DNA of 64,000 nucleotides from contig BTUU01000007.1 of the NCBI GenBank assembly GCA_045863555.1, forward strand, positions 214,382 to 278,381. The letters are read 5' to 3'. The translations under genes and the position numbers were made by a program. Origin of the DNA: JACRLV01 sp045863555 (GTDB lineage: Bacteria > Planctomycetota > Phycisphaerae > UBA1845 > Fen-1342). The notes below the pieces were generated by a model that worked only from the letters and a program-made list of their open reading frames with translations, was not told the DNA's origin and searched no databases. Every line of letters starts with the position of its first letter. Position 1 is the first letter of the stretch. Positions 15,912-24,393 of this stretch are shown here, one piece after another.

Positions 15912-16835
15912 TCAATCGAAGGCGGACTGCCGGGCTGTGGACTGGCCGCCGATGAGGAGCTTTTCGTAGAGGCTCATCCCCGCTGAATCGGTGAGGGGCC
16001 CGGAAGCGCCGCCGGTCAGGAACTGGTGCAGGAGGCGATCCTCTTCCGTCGCGAGAGCGCCGGGAGCGCCGGCGCGGATACGCTCGAACTCCTCGCGGGA
16101 GCCGGCCCGCAGAATCCGTCCGCCGTCGAGCATGATCATGCGATCCGCGATTCGGAAGGCGGAGTCCATTTCATGCGTGACGACGATCGACGTCACGTGG
16201 AGCTTCTGGGAGAGGTCCATCATCAGGCCGTCGATGGCGGTTGACGTGACGGGATCGAGGCCCGCGCTGGGTTCATCGTAAAAGAGGATCTGGGGATCGA
16301 GGGCGGTGGCGCGGGCGAGGCCGGCGCGCTTCTTCTGGCCGCCGGAAAGCTGTGACGGGTACTTGTCGCGGTGCTCCAGCATGTGCACCTGCTGAAGCTT
16401 CATCGCGACGACGATTTCGATGACTGCGGGGTCGACGCGGGAGTGCTCGCGCAAGGGCAGCGCGACATTTTCAGCGACGGTGAGAGAGCTGAAGAGCGCG
16501 CCGGACTGGAACAGGATTCCGAACTGTTTGCGCAGCGCGTCGGCCTGAGCCGCTCGGGCCTGGACGATGTCGATTTCCCCCAGATCGGGCAGCGTATAGA
16601 CAATGGCCCCGCGGACGGGCGCGAGCTCACCGATCATGCAGTTGAGCAGCGTGCTCTTGCCGCTCCCCGACCCGCCCAGGATCACGACCGTCTCGCCGCG
16701 GTAGACGTCGAAGGTGACACCGTCGAGGACGGTGATCTCCCCGCCGCGGGCTGACGGGAACCGCACCACGACGTCGCGCACCGAAAGCACGACATTGCCC
16801 GCCGGGCGGTTCGAATCCGATCCATGACCAGTCAT
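15912..16835 (-). CDS. ABC transporter ATPase, MlaF-like
   Basis: A 307-aa ATPase of the MlaF/Ttg2A group that powers Mce-type phospholipid transport at the envelope. Walker A (LGGSGSGKSTLLN), Q-loop (GILFQSGALFSSLTVAENV), signature (LSGGQKKRAGLARA), Walker B (ILFYDEPSAGLDP) and the switch His (VVTHEMDS) are all present. The FQSGALFSSLTV and EPSAGLDPVTS wording is characteristic of the Mla/Mce group. The start is set at 16835 (AGGA about 10 bases upstream). Oddly, no MlaE permease or MlaD-type protein adjoins it, although they usually follow; the partners must be elsewhere. A cardiolipin synthase gene starts divergently 111 bases away, possibly a lipid-themed pair. Confidence 0.85.
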   Translation of the reverse strand: MTGHGSDSNRPAGNVVLSVRDVVVRFPSARGGEITVLDGVTFDVYRGETVVILGGSGSGKSTLLNCMIGELAPVRGAIVYTLPDLGEIDIVQARAAQADALRKQFGILFQSGALFSSLTVAENVALPLREHSRVDPAVIEIVVAMKLQQVHMLEHRDKYPSQLSGGQKKRAGLARATALDPQILFYDEPSAGLDPVTSTAIDGLMMDLSQKLHVTSIVVTHEMDSAFRIADRMIMLDGGRILRAGSREEFERIRAGAPGALATEEDRLLHQFLTGGASGPLTDSAGMSLYEKLLIGGQSTARQSAFD

Positions 16836-16946
16836 GACCGCGAATCCTACCATCGCGGCGGAAAGGGGCGTACCCGCGCGGCGCGCCACCCGGCCGGTTG
16901 CGGGCGGTTTGACACGTCGCGCGAACGGTCCGACACTGCCCGGCGA

Positions 16947-18389
16947 ATGGCAAATCTGTGGTGGCCCCTCGTTATCGCCGATCTCGCGCTCGTCGTCGCG
17001 GTCATCCTATCGGTGCTTCGCCGGCGGGCCGAACCGATGTCGATGGTGGCGTGGATACTCGCTGCGCTGGCGCTGCCGTTCGTGGGCCCCGCCCTGTACG
17101 TGCTGATCGGGGCCAATCGCATCCGGCGGCGGGCCGCCCGGCGGCGGCGGAAGGTCGCGAACCTGATCGAGGCGATCGATCGCGAAGCGGCGGATCGGGC
17201 TTCCCCCTCGCGCGCCGATGCGCCAGCGCTGCCGCCTGAGATTGCCGTCGTCGAGGAATTTGCGCGGCGGATGGTGCAGATACCGGCCGTCGGCGGCAAC
17301 GAGGTGCGCGTCTATGGCGAGGCGGAAGAGACCTACACGGGGCTTGAATCCGCGATTCGCAGCGCCGAGGAACACATCCACCTCCAGTATTACATCTGGA
17401 AGCCCGACGCGACGGGGATCGCGTTTCGCGATCTCGTCATCCAGAAAGCGCGCGAAGGCGTCGCGTGCCGCGTGCTTCTCGACTCCGTCGGGTGCTGGGG
17501 GCTCAAGCGCCGGTTTTACCAGCCGATGATCGATGCGGGGGTTCGCGTGGGGTTCTTCATGCCCCTGTATCCATCGCGGCGGCGGCGCTGGAGCCCCCAC
17601 CTGCGCAACCACCGGAAGATCGCGGTGGTCGACGGCCGGACCGCGTTCATGGGCAGCCAGAATATCGGGGACGAGTATCGCGGCCGGCTGAAGCGGCTGA
17701 GCCCGTGGTATGACACGCACCTTCGGCTTCGCGGCCCCGCGGCGCTGTTCATCCAGCAGGTTTTCGCGGAGGACTGGGTCTTCGCGACGGGTGAGCTGCT
17801 CGCCGGCGAGCAGTACTTCCCCTGCTGCGATCAACCCGGGCGATCGCAGGTGCAGATCGTCCCGACGGGCCCGGACCACGATGCGGGCGTGCTGGACCAG
17901 ATCGCGTTCGCGGCGGTCGCGCAGGCGCGGGAGGTGATCCGGATCGCCACGCCCTACTTCGTCCCCCACTCGGCGCTGCGCATGGCGCTAACGTACGCCG
18001 CGCGGCGCGGCGTCAAGGTGCAGCTCGTGCTGCCGACGCGGAGCGACAACCTGCTGGTTCTGTGGGCGGGGCGGAGTTTTTACGCGGAGCTGCTCACGGC
18101 GGGCGTCGAGATCTTCGAGTTCGACGCGGGCATGCTGCACTCGAAGATCGTGACTGTGGACGATCGCTGGTGCATGGTCGGGTCGGCCAACATGGACGTG
18201 CGGAGTTTCCGGCTGAATTTCGAGCTGACGGCGCTGATCTATGACGAACAGGTTTCGCGCGACCTGGCGCTCGAGATCGAGCATCGGTGCGATCAGTCGC
18301 GGCGGGTCAGCGAGCGGGAGGTTTGGAGCCGGGGGCTCTGGGGCGATCTCGCGGAAGGTGCGGCGCGGCTGTTTGCGCCGCTGCTGTGA
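16947..18389 (+). CDS. cls: cardiolipin synthase (phospholipase D family)
   Basis: A 480-aa membrane enzyme that condenses two phosphatidylglycerol molecules to cardiolipin and glycerol. The N-terminus has two hydrophobic segments (WWPLVIADLALVVAVILSVL and MVAWILAALALPFVGPAL), as in bacterial Cls. Two HKD catalytic motifs follow: NHRKIAVVDGRTAFMGSQN and LHSKIVTVDDRWCMVGSAN, with the usual context LQYYIWKPDATG and RIATPYFVPHSAL. The ATG at 16947 begins the first membrane helix and is preferred over longer readings. Bacterial paralogues differ in substrate (ClsA/B/C), so the exact reaction is inferred. TTGACA at 16909-16914 could be part of its promoter, but the matching -10 (GACACT) is poor. 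Confidence 0.9.
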   Translation: MANLWWPLVIADLALVVAVILSVLRRRAEPMSMVAWILAALALPFVGPALYVLIGANRIRRRAARRRRKVANLIEAIDREAADRASPSRADAPALPPEIAVVEEFARRMVQIPAVGGNEVRVYGEAEETYTGLESAIRSAEEHIHLQYYIWKPDATGIAFRDLVIQKAREGVACRVLLDSVGCWGLKRRFYQPMIDAGVRVGFFMPLYPSRRRRWSPHLRNHRKIAVVDGRTAFMGSQNIGDEYRGRLKRLSPWYDTHLRLRGPAALFIQQVFAEDWVFATGELLAGEQYFPCCDQPGRSQVQIVPTGPDHDAGVLDQIAFAAVAQAREVIRIATPYFVPHSALRMALTYAARRGVKVQLVLPTRSDNLLVLWAGRSFYAELLTAGVEIFEFDAGMLHSKIVTVDDRWCMVGSANMDVRSFRLNFELTALIYDEQVSRDLALEIEHRCDQSRRVSEREVWSRGLWGDLAEGAARLFAPLL

Positions 18390-18453
18390 GCGCGAGGGCG
18401 CAGGATTGCCTGGGGCGCGGGGCGCGTCGGCGAGCCGATCGAAGGGTGCGTCA

Positions 18454-19605
18454 CTACCGGGGAAAGAAACTCAGCGTCACGTGCATGATCGTCCAGAAGT
18501 AGAAGCTCTTCGTGCCGACGATGGCCTCGAGTACGCCGGTCTTGCCGAACGCATAGGTTGAGATCGCGCTGAGGATCACGAAGACCGCGGCGAGGCTGAG
18601 GTGCAGCACCGTAAAGCCGGTCCGGGTCGTGCGCATCCACTTCCACAGCGTCTTCGGGGGCTCCGCGGGCGGGCGGGCGGCGAGCGAATTGCGGCCGAAG
18701 AGATACCAGCCGACGAAGTGCATGAGCACGACGGCGTTGAACGTCCACGGGCCGCTGAAGAGCGCGAGGAGGATGATGCCGGTCGAACCGAGAAACACAA
18801 CCAGGATGGGACGGTGTACCCTCCAGAGGCCGGCGAGGCCACCGTCGAACCGCCTGCAGATCCGCGCGATGACGAAGCACGCGATCACGAGCATGGGGAG
18901 AAACGTTGATGCGAAGCGCAGGATGTAGGGCCAACCTGCGGGAAAGATCTGTTCGAGGAACGGGTGGCTGTATTTCGGATAAAGGTCGCCGAAGAGCACG
19001 TACGCCGGAATCCCGATCGAAATCAACAGCCCGAGCATCAGGACCTGAAGCGTCACCATGATCCGGGCGTGGCTCGCGGCCGCCTCTTTGGGCATCTCGC
19101 CGTGCGCGCGATAGAAGAACGCCTCGTCGCGGAAGCCGTGAATGAGGAAGTAGAAGTAGAAGACGAGCAGGGCTACCGCGTTATAGTCCAGTTCGCCGTG
19201 CTTGTTTTCCTGCGTTCCGAACCAGTAGAACCCGATGCAGCCGAGTATGCCGATCATGGTCAGACCGAGCAGGATCGCCCACGCGTTCGGCGTGTTCATC
19301 CGCTTCGAACTGAAGAGAAACAGCGTGCCGATGATGATGTGCGGCTGGCCGAAAAGCCGCATGGGGAGCTCGGCCGGGTTTTTGAAGAGGCGGTAGGTGC
19401 TGTCCGTGATGACGCCCAGTGCGTCGCGGAATATGTACTTCTCGACGAGGTAGCAGAGCCCGCAGAATCCGATCGCCGCAAAGGTCCAGAAGAGCGTCTG
19501 GAGATACTGCCGGATCGTGCGCGACTCGATTCGGTCCACGAATCGGACCCGCGCCCGCCCGGCGACTGCGCCGGCCGCGAGCGCCTCATGCGGAATCGAC
19601 GACAT
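18454..19605 (-). CDS. polytopic membrane protein of unknown function
   Basis: 383 aa starting at 19605, with AAGGAG six bases upstream. Roughly nine hydrophobic segments are visible, among them TLFWTFAAIGFCGLCYLVEK, AWAILLGLTMIGILGCIGFY, ALLVFYFYFLIHGF, LMLGLLISIGIPAYVLFG, and others to the C-terminus. Charged loops contain repeated aromatic/His elements (FYRAHGEMPKEAAASHARIM, LMHFVGWYLFGRN). I cannot place it in a family. The many conserved-looking His and Arg near membrane ends could suggest a cofactor- or lipid-handling protein, but that is speculation. It shares strand and a 74-base gap with the BatA-like gene upstream. Confidence 0.7.
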   Translation of the reverse strand: MSSIPHEALAAGAVAGRARVRFVDRIESRTIRQYLQTLFWTFAAIGFCGLCYLVEKYIFRDALGVITDSTYRLFKNPAELPMRLFGQPHIIIGTLFLFSSKRMNTPNAWAILLGLTMIGILGCIGFYWFGTQENKHGELDYNAVALLVFYFYFLIHGFRDEAFFYRAHGEMPKEAAASHARIMVTLQVLMLGLLISIGIPAYVLFGDLYPKYSHPFLEQIFPAGWPYILRFASTFLPMLVIACFVIARICRRFDGGLAGLWRVHRPILVVFLGSTGIILLALFSGPWTFNAVVLMHFVGWYLFGRNSLAARPPAEPPKTLWKWMRTTRTGFTVLHLSLAAVFVILSAISTYAFGKTGVLEAIVGTKSFYFWTIMHVTLSFFPR

Positions 19606-19679
19606 CCTAACTCCTTGGCGGGCTTGGGCTTCCAAAAGCCCCGCCAGCGGGCGGATTATTTGACACGCGGCCGAGTCCG

Positions 19680-21824
19680 TCAACCGGGCTCGGAGGCCGC
19701 ATCCCCGCTTGCCGGCCCGGCAGGGCGTCGAGCCGAGAGAACGGACTCGCCGGCGACGAGGACGATCAGGCCGATCGCCAGCAGCGCATGGGGATCGGCC
19801 AGGTCCGTGAAAAACGCGTCGGCAGCGCCCGACGCTGCGTCCGCGGCGCCCCCCGGCGCTTCAAACGACACCGCCTGGACGCCGAGGATCCCCGCCGCGC
19901 GCTCGGGTGTAATCGGGCGCAGATCTGACTCCTCGGGCGGCCAGTTGACGGCGTACCGAGCCAGGATTCGGCCATTGTCGGCGACCACCTCGTAGAGGCC
20001 CGCGGCCCGCGTCGGCCAGCCGTCGACCGGCTGCCCGGCGTCGAGCGCGACCCGCCGCCCCTCCGCCGCCCCCTCCGGCCGCACAGTTACGGATCCTCGA
20101 TCGGGCAGACCCGCAAACACCCGCTGACTCCGCTCGCCGAGCGTGAAATTCGCCGCACGATCCGACTCGGGGCGGTTTCGCACCGCCAGCGCATTCAACC
20201 ATGACAGGAGCCCGGCCGCCCGGAGGCCCAGGTCGCTCCAAGCCGGGTCAGGCGAGGTCGCGAGTAGAGCCGCGACGCCCTTGCCGATGCGCCGCGAGAC
20301 GATGGCCGCCTTGCCGTCGCCGAACCGGGCCTCGATCACGCCGCCGGCGGCCGGTTCGAACGCGAGCCTCCGGCGAATCGGCGCGCGGGTCAATTCCTCC
20401 ACGCCAGGTTCGAGGGTCGCGGCCGCGTCGGCGTCGGGCGTCCAGTCCAAGGATTGGGTCGCCGACATCCGTTCGAGCACGGGAGGCGCGTCGCCGAGCA
20501 TCCGTCGCAGACCGGGCCAGTCGAGCGCGGCGTCTCCGCCGCCGCACGCGAGAAGCAGAACCGCCCCGCCTTCGACCGCCGAGACGATTGCACGCCGCGC
20601 GGGATCATTGAGGTCGACGCCGGGCATCACGACGATGAGGTCCGGCGCTCCACCGCTCGGTGCCGGCCGGTCCATGGATCCCTGCCCGTCGAACACATGA
20701 ACGGCGAGCGGCCGCTCCGGTTCCGCCAGGGCTTCCGGCGCGAGCAGGTTCCGCCAGATGAGTTCCGCGGTCGCATCCTGGGGCGGCACGCGCGCCGGCC
20801 GGACGAACCAGGCGGTCGGACGGGGTCCGGTTTGCCACGCGACAAATGCGGCCTGATCGAACGCAAGCCGGTCCGCCGGCTCCAGCGCTGCGATCAGCGT
20901 ACATGCGTCCGCGGACCGCCGTGGCAGCGCGACCGTCACCGTGCGGACGGCGTCGGCGGCAATCTCGAGAGGTCCGACCCGCTCCAGGATCCGGGCCCCT
21001 TCCCGAACGACGAGCGTTGCACTCGCGCCCACGCCGGCGCTCGAAAGTGCGACATTAAGGGGAGCACTCCCAAGATCGGACAGGATTTTCCGTGGCGGGT
21101 TCGCGATCGAGACGGCGAGATTCGTCCGCTGGCCCGCTTCGGGCGCGGCGACGCGCACCTGCGCGTCCGGCATGCCCCGGAGCGCCGCACCTTCGACGTC
21201 CCGCCACGCGTGCGCGGCGAGGTCCGTGACGATTAACAGCTCTTTTCGCTGGGGGCGGGCGTCGGCAAGGTGCTGAACGGCGGCACGAATTGCCGCTCGG
21301 AGGGTCGATGCGTCGGCCGCTCGCGTGCGCTGGGCTGCCAGTTCTCGGCGCAGCGATGAGAAATCGTCGGTGGCTGGCCGGGATCGGTCGGCGTCGGCCG
21401 CGTAGACGACTGTCGCAACCGTTCCGGGCGGGCGGGTGGAAAGCTCGTCGATCAGGGCAGCGGCACGGTCGAAAATCGCATCCCGGAGCGACCGGTCGGG
21501 GCCAAGTTCATAGAGCGTGCTGGCCGAGTCGTCGATGACGATGGCGGCAGCCGCGGGCCCCTGAGGCGAGACGTCCGAGGGAGCTCCGGGCCACACGGGT
21601 CCTGCGAGCAGGAGCACGGCCGCTGCCACGAGCAGGACGCGGAGCAGCAGCAGCCAGAGATCGCGAACGCGCTGGGCGCGGCGACCGGAGGCGAGAGCGG
21701 CCGCGAGCAGCGCAGTCGCGGGAAAACGAATTCGTCGCGCGCGGGGCCGAAACAGCCAGTGGATCAGCAGTGGCGCGGCGAGCGTCGCCAGGCCCGCAAG
21801 CAGAGCCGGAATCGCAAATGTCAC
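19680..21824 (-). CDS. BatA/VWA-domain membrane protein
   Basis: 714 aa. The start is GTG 21824, seven bases after GGGGAG; this gives the normal BatA opening TFAIPALLAGLATLAAPLLI then HWLFRPRARRIRFPATALL. A second membrane helix (LLLLRVLLVAAAVLLLAGPV) is followed by a VWA-like domain with the MIDAS sequence DDSAS in IVIDDSASTLYELG, a long beta-rich periplasmic region, a probable glutamine-amidotransferase-like segment (DLIVVMPGVDLNDPARRAIV), and a last membrane helix (HALLAIGLIVLVAGESVL). Proteins of this form often sit in MoxR/DUF58/Bat operons, but none of those partners is visible here. The N-terminal domain call is firm; the cellular role is unknown. Confidence 0.82.
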   Translation of the reverse strand: MTFAIPALLAGLATLAAPLLIHWLFRPRARRIRFPATALLAAALASGRRAQRVRDLWLLLLRVLLVAAAVLLLAGPVWPGAPSDVSPQGPAAAAIVIDDSASTLYELGPDRSLRDAIFDRAAALIDELSTRPPGTVATVVYAADADRSRPATDDFSSLRRELAAQRTRAADASTLRAAIRAAVQHLADARPQRKELLIVTDLAAHAWRDVEGAALRGMPDAQVRVAAPEAGQRTNLAVSIANPPRKILSDLGSAPLNVALSSAGVGASATLVVREGARILERVGPLEIAADAVRTVTVALPRRSADACTLIAALEPADRLAFDQAAFVAWQTGPRPTAWFVRPARVPPQDATAELIWRNLLAPEALAEPERPLAVHVFDGQGSMDRPAPSGGAPDLIVVMPGVDLNDPARRAIVSAVEGGAVLLLACGGGDAALDWPGLRRMLGDAPPVLERMSATQSLDWTPDADAAATLEPGVEELTRAPIRRRLAFEPAAGGVIEARFGDGKAAIVSRRIGKGVAALLATSPDPAWSDLGLRAAGLLSWLNALAVRNRPESDRAANFTLGERSQRVFAGLPDRGSVTVRPEGAAEGRRVALDAGQPVDGWPTRAAGLYEVVADNGRILARYAVNWPPEESDLRPITPERAAGILGVQAVSFEAPGGAADAASGAADAFFTDLADPHALLAIGLIVLVAGESVLSARRPAGPASGDAASEPG

Positions 21825-21875
21825 CGCTGCTCCCCGCATGGCGCGAAAATCGACTGTACACCGGGACCGTTCGTC

Positions 21876-21881
21876 TATACT
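21876..21881 (+). promoter_or_regulatory. probable -10 box (TATACT)
   Basis: TATACT at 21876-21881 lies 44 bases before the ATG of the ACT-domain gene, in the short divergent gap behind the BatA-like gene. The -35 region (around ACTGTA, 21853-21858) is weak. Confidence 0.45.
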
Positions 21882-21925
21882 CTAGCGGCGCTATCGAAAA
21901 TGACCTCTCGGCGAGTCGCAAATTC

Positions 21926-22390
21926 ATGGCGATCGAACCCTTTCAGACGGCGGAAGGCAGTGAATTCCCGCTCGTGCGGCAGATCTCGGTCTTTGTCGAA
22001 AACCGCCTCGGTCAGCTGCTCCGGCTGACGAAACTGTTCGAGAAGTCCGAGGTGCACATCGTCGCGCTCTCCGTTGACAGCTCCGTCGATTGCGCGATCG
22101 TCCGGATGCTCGTGGATGAGCCCGATCTCGCGGAAGAAATGCTCCACGACGCCGGCTTTGCGACGACGGAGACCGAGGTCCTCGTAGTCGAACTGCCGCC
22201 CGGCAACCGGGGCATCATGATCGTCTGCTCGGCGCTCCTGACGGGCGAGATCAACATCAACTATACGTATGCGCTTATGCCCGGGCCGGAGCGCGGCGCC
22301 TGCATCGCGATCCAGGTCGACAATCCCCAGGCAGCGTCGATCATCCTGGCCAAGAAGCACTTTCGTATGCTCGATCAGAGCACGCTGTAG
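21926..22390 (+). CDS. tandem ACT-domain protein
   Basis: A 154-aa cytoplasmic protein made almost entirely of two ACT ligand-binding domains. The first (about residues 15-75) reads RQISVFVENRLGQLLRLTKL and the second (about 85-150) MIVCSALLTGEININYTYAL, then GACIAIQVDNPQAASIIL. ACT pairs bind amino acids or related effectors. Stand-alone forms without a catalytic domain occur in several phyla and are thought to be regulatory. The start at 21926 begins just before the first domain; no good SD is seen, but a -10 box lies upstream. The hydrolase gene follows after five bases. Ligand and partner are unknown. Confidence 0.85.
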   Translation: MAIEPFQTAEGSEFPLVRQISVFVENRLGQLLRLTKLFEKSEVHIVALSVDSSVDCAIVRMLVDEPDLAEEMLHDAGFATTETEVLVVELPPGNRGIMIVCSALLTGEININYTYALMPGPERGACIAIQVDNPQAASIILAKKHFRMLDQSTL

Positions 22391-22395
22391 CTCCC

Positions 22396-23238
22396 ATGCG
22401 GCCGCCGCTCACGCCTCCATCCCCCGGGCAGTGGACCATGTCCGACGGGTACGTCCTCCGCGGCCGGGTCTGGACCGGCCCGCCGCGGCCGCGGGCGTGC
22501 GTCCTTTATTTCCATGGGATCCAGTCGCACGGCGCGTGGTTTGAGTGGTCGGCGTCGGTCCTTGCTTCCTCGGGCTGCGCGGTCGTGCTGCCTGACCGGC
22601 GCGGGAGCGGGCTGTGCGCACCGCCGCGCGGGGATGTGGGTTCGATCGCGCGGTGGCGCGAGGACGTGGACGCGCTCGCCGACTGGGCGTCGGCGCAGTT
22701 CTCGTCGCCGCGGCTGGCCGTTCTGGGGATGAGCTGGGGCGGAAAACTCGCGGCCGACCTCGCCTGGCGGCGGCCGGAGATCGTTGAGCGACTGCTCCTG
22801 CTGACGCCCGGCATCTTTCCCGCGGTGGATGTCGGATTCGGCGGTCGACTTCGCATCGCGGCCTCGCTGCTCGCGGGCGGACGTGGGGAACACCTGATCC
22901 CCCTGAGCGACCCGGCGCTCTTCACGGACAACCCGGCCGGACAGGCGTTTATCGAACAGGACGCATTGAAACTGACGCACGCGACCGCGCGTTTTCTCTG
23001 GCACTCGGCGCGACTCGAAACGTCGCTGAGACGGTTGCCCGCGGGCGCGATCCGAGTGCCGACGCAGCTTGTCCTCGCGCAGGGGGACCGGATCATCCGA
23101 AATGAACCGACCGTGAACTGGGTTCGCCGAGTCGTAGGTCCTTCGGCGGATGTGCACATCCTGACGGGGGCGCACACGCTCGAATTCGCGGAATCCGTGC
23201 GTGAATTTCAGGACCTTCTTTCGGGGTGGACGGTCTAG
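22396..23238 (+). CDS. alpha/beta hydrolase (monoacylglycerol lipase-like)
   Basis: A 280-aa serine hydrolase. After a lid-like N-terminus (SDGYVLRGRVW) comes the oxyanion segment YFHGIQSHGAWFEW, typical of lysophospholipase/monoacylglycerol lipase-like proteins, then the nucleophile elbow LGMSWGGK with the catalytic Ser, an acidic residue in VLAQGDRIIRNE, and the catalytic His in ILTGAHTLEF. All three triad members are in family order. No signal peptide is present, so it is probably cytoplasmic. It begins five bases after the ACT gene without an SD, suggesting coupling to it; the Met at 22438 is an alternative start. The natural substrate cannot be stated. Confidence 0.82.
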   Translation: MRPPLTPPSPGQWTMSDGYVLRGRVWTGPPRPRACVLYFHGIQSHGAWFEWSASVLASSGCAVVLPDRRGSGLCAPPRGDVGSIARWREDVDALADWASAQFSSPRLAVLGMSWGGKLAADLAWRRPEIVERLLLLTPGIFPAVDVGFGGRLRIAASLLAGGRGEHLIPLSDPALFTDNPAGQAFIEQDALKLTHATARFLWHSARLETSLRRLPAGAIRVPTQLVLAQGDRIIRNEPTVNWVRRVVGPSADVHILTGAHTLEFAESVREFQDLLSGWTV

Positions 23239-23345
23239 ACATTTGGATCTAACCGGCGGGAGATTGCAACCTTTTCATTTGTGGAGGGTGGAAACGTCAG
23301 CTAGACTCTGGGTGAGTCATTTGCGGACGGGGCGCCGCCAGGCCC

Positions 23346-23410
23346 CCGGTGGAATGAGCGGAGTGAGTATTCCGCGGCGGCCTGATTTGCCGATCTCAAG
23401 GATTGAGATC
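23346..23410 (+). other. structured leader upstream of the DUF1571 gene
   Basis: Two stem-loops in the 215-base gap before the TTG start at 23454: GGAAT 23351-23355 with ATTCC 23369-23373, extended by flanking CCG/CGG, and a perfect 8-bp stem GATCTCAA 23392-23399 with TTGAGATC 23403-23410 on a 3-base loop. They end 44 bases before the start codon, with no T run. This may be a 5'-UTR structure. It does not match a riboswitch class I know. Confidence 0.4.
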
Positions 23411-23453
23411 AGGGCTGCCGACCGCGAGAGGCTTGATCCCGAGGGAGTTGCCG

Positions 23454-24335
23454 TTGAAGTCGTTGAACAACCGCGGGTTGCTGTACCCCGCCAGCGCGTT
23501 CGCAGCGATTTGTCTTGCGGTTCTGCTTGGGGCCGTCCGGACCGCTCCGGCAGACGACAAGCCTCTCGCCCGTGTCCAATCGCCGCCGATTCTCGCGGCT
23601 GCGCCGATGCCCGTCGCGGCGGCGGTGCCGGCCCGACAGGCGCTGCTCGAACTGGCCGCGAAAGACCCCGCCCGCATCGCCGAAATGGCGAAGGAACACT
23701 ACCGCCGCACCGTCCGAGAGTACCGCTGCGTGTTCCTGAAGCAGGAGCGCATCGACGGCGATCTGAAGGACCCCGAAGAGATCCGTGTGCTCTACCGCGA
23801 TCAGCCTCATAGCGTGTTCATGCAGTGGGAAAAGAACGCGGATGAGGTCAAGCGGGCACTCTTCATCGACCGGAAGGATTTCGTCGACGGCGAAGGCCGG
23901 AAGATCGCGAAAATCGAGCCGGCGGGAGCGATCATCCGCCTGTTCGTCTCCGAGGTCACGATGCCGATCCACGGCGACCGGGCCCGCGCGGCCAGCCGCC
24001 GCACGATCGACGAGTTCGGGTTCCAGAGCACGCTCAAGATTCTTGAGAAGGTCAATACGCTGGCGGCGAAGAACGGCGAGTTGAATTACCGGTTCGAGGG
24101 CGAGGGCCGGATCGACGGCCGTCCGACGCTTGTCTTCGTTCGCACGCTGCCGCAGAAGGCCAAGACCGGGACGTATCCCGACGCGAAAATGGTGCTGCAT
24201 ATCGACCAGGAATGGCTCCTCCCTACGGCCGTCTTCTCCTATGCGGACGCGGCAGGCAAGACACTGGTGGGCAGCTACGTATTGACCAAAGTTGAGCTGA
24301 ATCCGGGGCTGACCGAGGCTGACTTCAAGTTCTGA
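23454..24335 (+). CDS. exported DUF1571 protein
   Basis: 293 aa starting at TTG 23454, the codon correctly spaced (7 bases) from GAGGGAG. A signal peptide (GLLYPASAFAAICLAVLLGAV) precedes the DUF1571 domain: EHYRRTVREYRCVFLKQERI, IRVLYRDQPHSVFMQWEKN, LNYRFEGEGRIDGRPTLVF and KMVLHIDQEWLLPTAVFSY. This family is largely planctomycete. Its fold is probably of the LolA/LolB outer-membrane-lipoprotein carrier type, but no function is demonstrated that I know of. The 44 bases upstream of the start follow two stem-loops. A second LolA-like protein is encoded at 29.8-30.6 kb, next to terC. Confidence 0.85.
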   Translation: MKSLNNRGLLYPASAFAAICLAVLLGAVRTAPADDKPLARVQSPPILAAAPMPVAAAVPARQALLELAAKDPARIAEMAKEHYRRTVREYRCVFLKQERIDGDLKDPEEIRVLYRDQPHSVFMQWEKNADEVKRALFIDRKDFVDGEGRKIAKIEPAGAIIRLFVSEVTMPIHGDRARAASRRTIDEFGFQSTLKILEKVNTLAAKNGELNYRFEGEGRIDGRPTLVFVRTLPQKAKTGTYPDAKMVLHIDQEWLLPTAVFSYADAAGKTLVGSYVLTKVELNPGLTEADFKF

Positions 24336-24393
24336 TCCGCCGCCTGTTCGCTCGTTCGGGGCCACTCGGTGCGAGCGAAGTCGACGTCCACGT

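Noticed and set aside
16909..16937. Sigma70 promoter TTGACA-17-GACACT before cls
   Set aside because: The -35 is perfect but the -10 matches poorly, and the transcript would start almost at the ATG, so it was not listed as a feature.
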